NCBI GenBank assembly: GCA_030840615.1 | Contig: JAVEEE010000478.1 | Span: 1-7,128 of the forward strand | DNA length: 7,128 nt | Direction: 5' to 3' | From: Frankiaceae bacterium | Lineage (GTDB): Bacteria; Actinomycetota; Actinomycetes; JAFAQI01 | Part shown: one piece after another, positions 5,827 to 7,128 of the stretch | Position numbering within the stretch: the first letter of the stretch is position 1 | Layout: each line of letters opens with the position of its first letter | Notes under the pieces: model-generated | Told to the model about the DNA's origin: nothing | What the model saw: the letters and a program-made list of their open reading frames with translations, nothing else | Databases searched by the model: none | Translations under genes and position numbers: made by a program

Positions 5827-6102
5827 ATGTACGTCATCGGTTCCGATCGCATCCGTGTGACCGATGGGCGGGTCGAGCCGGCCGGTGACCGGCACGCCGT
5901 CGACGCGGACGGTCTCGCGGTGTGCCGGGACCGAGGCCCCGTCTACCTCTTCCCGGCGCTGGGCTGGTCGAGCCAGGACACCGCCGGTGCGGTCTGCGCC
6001 GTCTGCACCGGCGCCGTCGCAGCCCTCCGGACGCCGGCGACCGCGGCGGCATACCCCTCGGTCGACCTCGCCGGCCAGCTCCTCGAAGCCCAAGGTTCGT
6101 GA
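5827..6102 (+). CDS. Small hypothetical protein with a CxxC pair
   Basis: I do not recognise this 91-residue protein. ATG 5827 is preceded by GGGAG (5815-5819) at 7 bases; TTG 5824, in frame and one codon earlier, is the alternative. The N-terminal half is polar and charged (MYVIGSDRIRVTDGRVEPAG), the centre has PVYLFPALGW (38-47), and the rest is Ala-rich. Cys33, Cys57 and Cys60 with His23 could form a small metal site; CAVC (57-60) is the only CxxC. No signal peptide or clear membrane helix is seen. It ends 37 bases before the secreted propeller gene, in the same direction. The frame, ribosome site and position favour a real gene, but no function can be given. Confidence 0.55.
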   Translation: MYVIGSDRIRVTDGRVEPAGDRHAVDADGLAVCRDRGPVYLFPALGWSSQDTAGAVCAVCTGAVAALRTPATAAAYPSVDLAGQLLEAQGS

Positions 6103-6128
6103 CCGGTTCGTCCTAGAGTCGACCGGTC
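6101..6128 (+). promoter_or_regulatory. -10-like element flanked by two GACCGGT boxes
   Basis: GACCGGT occurs at 6101-6107 (overlapping the stop of the small ORF) and at 6121-6127, start to start 20 bases apart, about two helical turns. The second is part of the full palindrome GACCGGTC (6121-6128). TAGAGT (6114-6119), a TAnnnT -10-like hexamer, lies between them and would place a transcript start about 14 bases before ATG 6140. No convincing -35 is seen. A promoter with a paired operator is plausible but unproven. Confidence 0.35.
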
Positions 6129-6139
6129 GGAGGGAACGC

Positions 6140-7128
6140 ATGAGGCTGGGCCGCACAACACCTCTTGGTCGCACAGCACCTCTTGGCCGGAGAGTGTCGC
6201 TCGGCGTGATCGTCGTAGCGCTTGCCGCCGTCTCCGCGCCGGCCAGCCAGGCCGCCGGTGGCCGTCATTTCAGCAAGCCCGTGCACGTGGACCCGGCGAA
6301 CCCCACCGGCGAGCCGTCGATGGCGGTTGCTCCGGACGGCACTGAATACATCGTGGCGCCGGACGGACCCGGCGCCCGAACCCCAGCCGCGCTCGGTGGG
6401 CAAGGCGTGGGCGGCAGCTTGATCTGGCGGTCCCGAGACCATGGCAGGACCTGGACACGGCTGGGCAGCTACGACGTACCGACCGGCGGCGGCGACAGTG
6501 ACATCGCCATCGCTCCCGACGGGACGCTCTATGCCTCCGGGTTGAGCTATCTCGCGTGCTCGACCGTCTCGCGTAGCACCGACCACGGCGACACGTGGCT
6601 GCCGATGCCGCTGGCGGGCTGCGGCCGGCAGCCGCTGTCGAACGACCGGGAGTGGAACGCGACGTACGGTTCCGACACGGTCTACTCGGTCATCGGTGAC
6701 ACCACCAACACGCAGATCGACCTCATCCGCAGCCTCGTTGCCAGTCCGGTCGTGATCCCGTCGACGACGATCCAGCTGTCGCGCACACCCAACTACCAGT
6801 GGCCGGGAACGGTCGCGGTCGACCAGCGCAACGGGCGCACCTACGCGGTGTGGAACACCGTGGGCGCGCCCAACGACTGTGACCGCGCGCCGGGGGCCGG
6901 CAAGTGCGCTCCGCGCCAGGCCAGCACGAAGAAGCCCGACCTCGTCGAGATCTCCGTGCTCCCGGACGGAGCGACGATCGCGCCGAAGCCGCGAGTCGTC
7001 GCCCGCCGCGCGTTCGACACCTTCGACTCCTTCGTCGTCGTGACCGTCGACAAGGCCGGCGGGGTCTATGTCGTCTGGAACGAGCGGCACCCGAAGTCGA
7101 AGACGACCTGGTCGATGCTTGCCGCCTC
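6140..7128 (+). CDS. Secreted beta-propeller protein with Asp-box (BNR/sialidase-like) motifs, 3' end missing
   Basis: The open frame runs off the window after 329 residues. ATG 6140 follows GGAGGG (6129-6134) at 5 bases. The N-terminus is a signal peptide: a basic stretch to about residue 18 ending in RR, a hydrophobic core VSLGVIVVALAAVSA (19-33), and a cleavage region APASQAA (33-39). RRVSL gives only a weak Tat resemblance. Two Asp boxes are exact: SRDHGRTW (98-105) and STDHGDTW (146-153). Four blade-like strands recur: MAVAPDGTEYIVAP (61-74), IAIAPDGTLYASG (122-134), VAVDQRNGRTYAVWN (225-239) and VVVTVDKAGGVYVVWN (299-314). Cys140/Cys161 and Cys247/Cys256 could form disulfides outside the cell. 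The fold call is good. Enzymatic activity is not shown: a sialidase needs an Arg triad and FRIP motif, not evident here, so a binding or structural propeller is equally possible. Confidence 0.85.
   Translation, partial: MRLGRTTPLGRTAPLGRRVSLGVIVVALAAVSAPASQAAGGRHFSKPVHVDPANPTGEPSMAVAPDGTEYIVAPDGPGARTPAALGGQGVGGSLIWRSRDHGRTWTRLGSYDVPTGGGDSDIAIAPDGTLYASGLSYLACSTVSRSTDHGDTWLPMPLAGCGRQPLSNDREWNATYGSDTVYSVIGDTTNTQIDLIRSLVASPVVIPSTTIQLSRTPNYQWPGTVAVDQRNGRTYAVWNTVGAPNDCDRAPGAGKCAPRQASTKKPDLVEISVLPDGATIAPKPRVVARRAFDTFDSFVVVTVDKAGGVYVVWNERHPKSKTTWSMLAA
6152..6187 (+). repeat. 18-bp tandem duplication inside the signal-peptide region
   Basis: Two adjacent 18-base units, 6152-6169 and 6170-6187, differ at two positions. 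They encode RTTPLG and RTAPLG (residues 5-10 and 11-16), lengthening the basic region of the signal peptide. The length is a multiple of three, so the frame is kept. Confidence 0.75.

Noticed and set aside
6113..7090. A 325-residue open frame on the minus strand opposite the propeller gene
   Set aside because: The plus frame has an SD, a signal peptide, two Asp boxes and repeated blade strands. The minus product is a low-complexity Arg/Val/Asp-rich shadow. It stands out only because the plus gene has no stop inside the window.

Overview
This is a gene-dense, GC-rich window with all supported genes on the + strand. Codons end mostly in G or C, GTG starts are frequent, and a PepR-type M16 peptidase is followed directly by dapB. 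That points to an actinobacterium. A Nocardioides/Kribbella-type relative is possible, but the genus cannot be fixed from the sequence alone. No tRNA, rRNA, insertion sequence, phage gene or CRISPR array was seen.

Layout. (1) 2-1801: the C-terminal part of an M16 zinc peptidase, and dapB (lysine/diaminopimelate pathway) starting on the next base after the peptidase stop. This is a core housekeeping block. (2) 1872-4510: an oxidative pair, a class A-type FAD-dependent monooxygenase/oxidoreductase and a complete soluble cytochrome P450. They probably act in one specialised or catabolic pathway whose substrate cannot be read from the sequence. No ferredoxin or reductase for the P450 lies in the window. 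(3) 4511-5722: a structured 160-base leader and rsgA, the circularly permuted GTPase that acts in 30S subunit maturation. The leader holds a perfect 10-bp inverted repeat, a promoter-like pair and a 29-codon ORF. That ORF has a consensus Shine-Dalgarno (SD) site that can be buried in a long hairpin, and it overlaps the best rsgA start. (4) 5720-5826: a 14-bp tandem repeat that begins at the rsgA stop, then a hairpin. (5) 5827-6102: a small unrecognised protein with a CxxC pair. (6) 6140-7128 (runs off the window): a secreted beta-propeller protein with two clear Asp-box (BNR) motifs.

The most unusual region is the rsgA leader (about 4522-4704). It combines several ordered elements that look like translational or transcriptional control and are not explained by the genes. 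The next most notable signals are the probable leaderless P450 start and the rsgA-terminal minisatellite. The enzymes themselves belong to known families, and I see no clear new multi-gene system.
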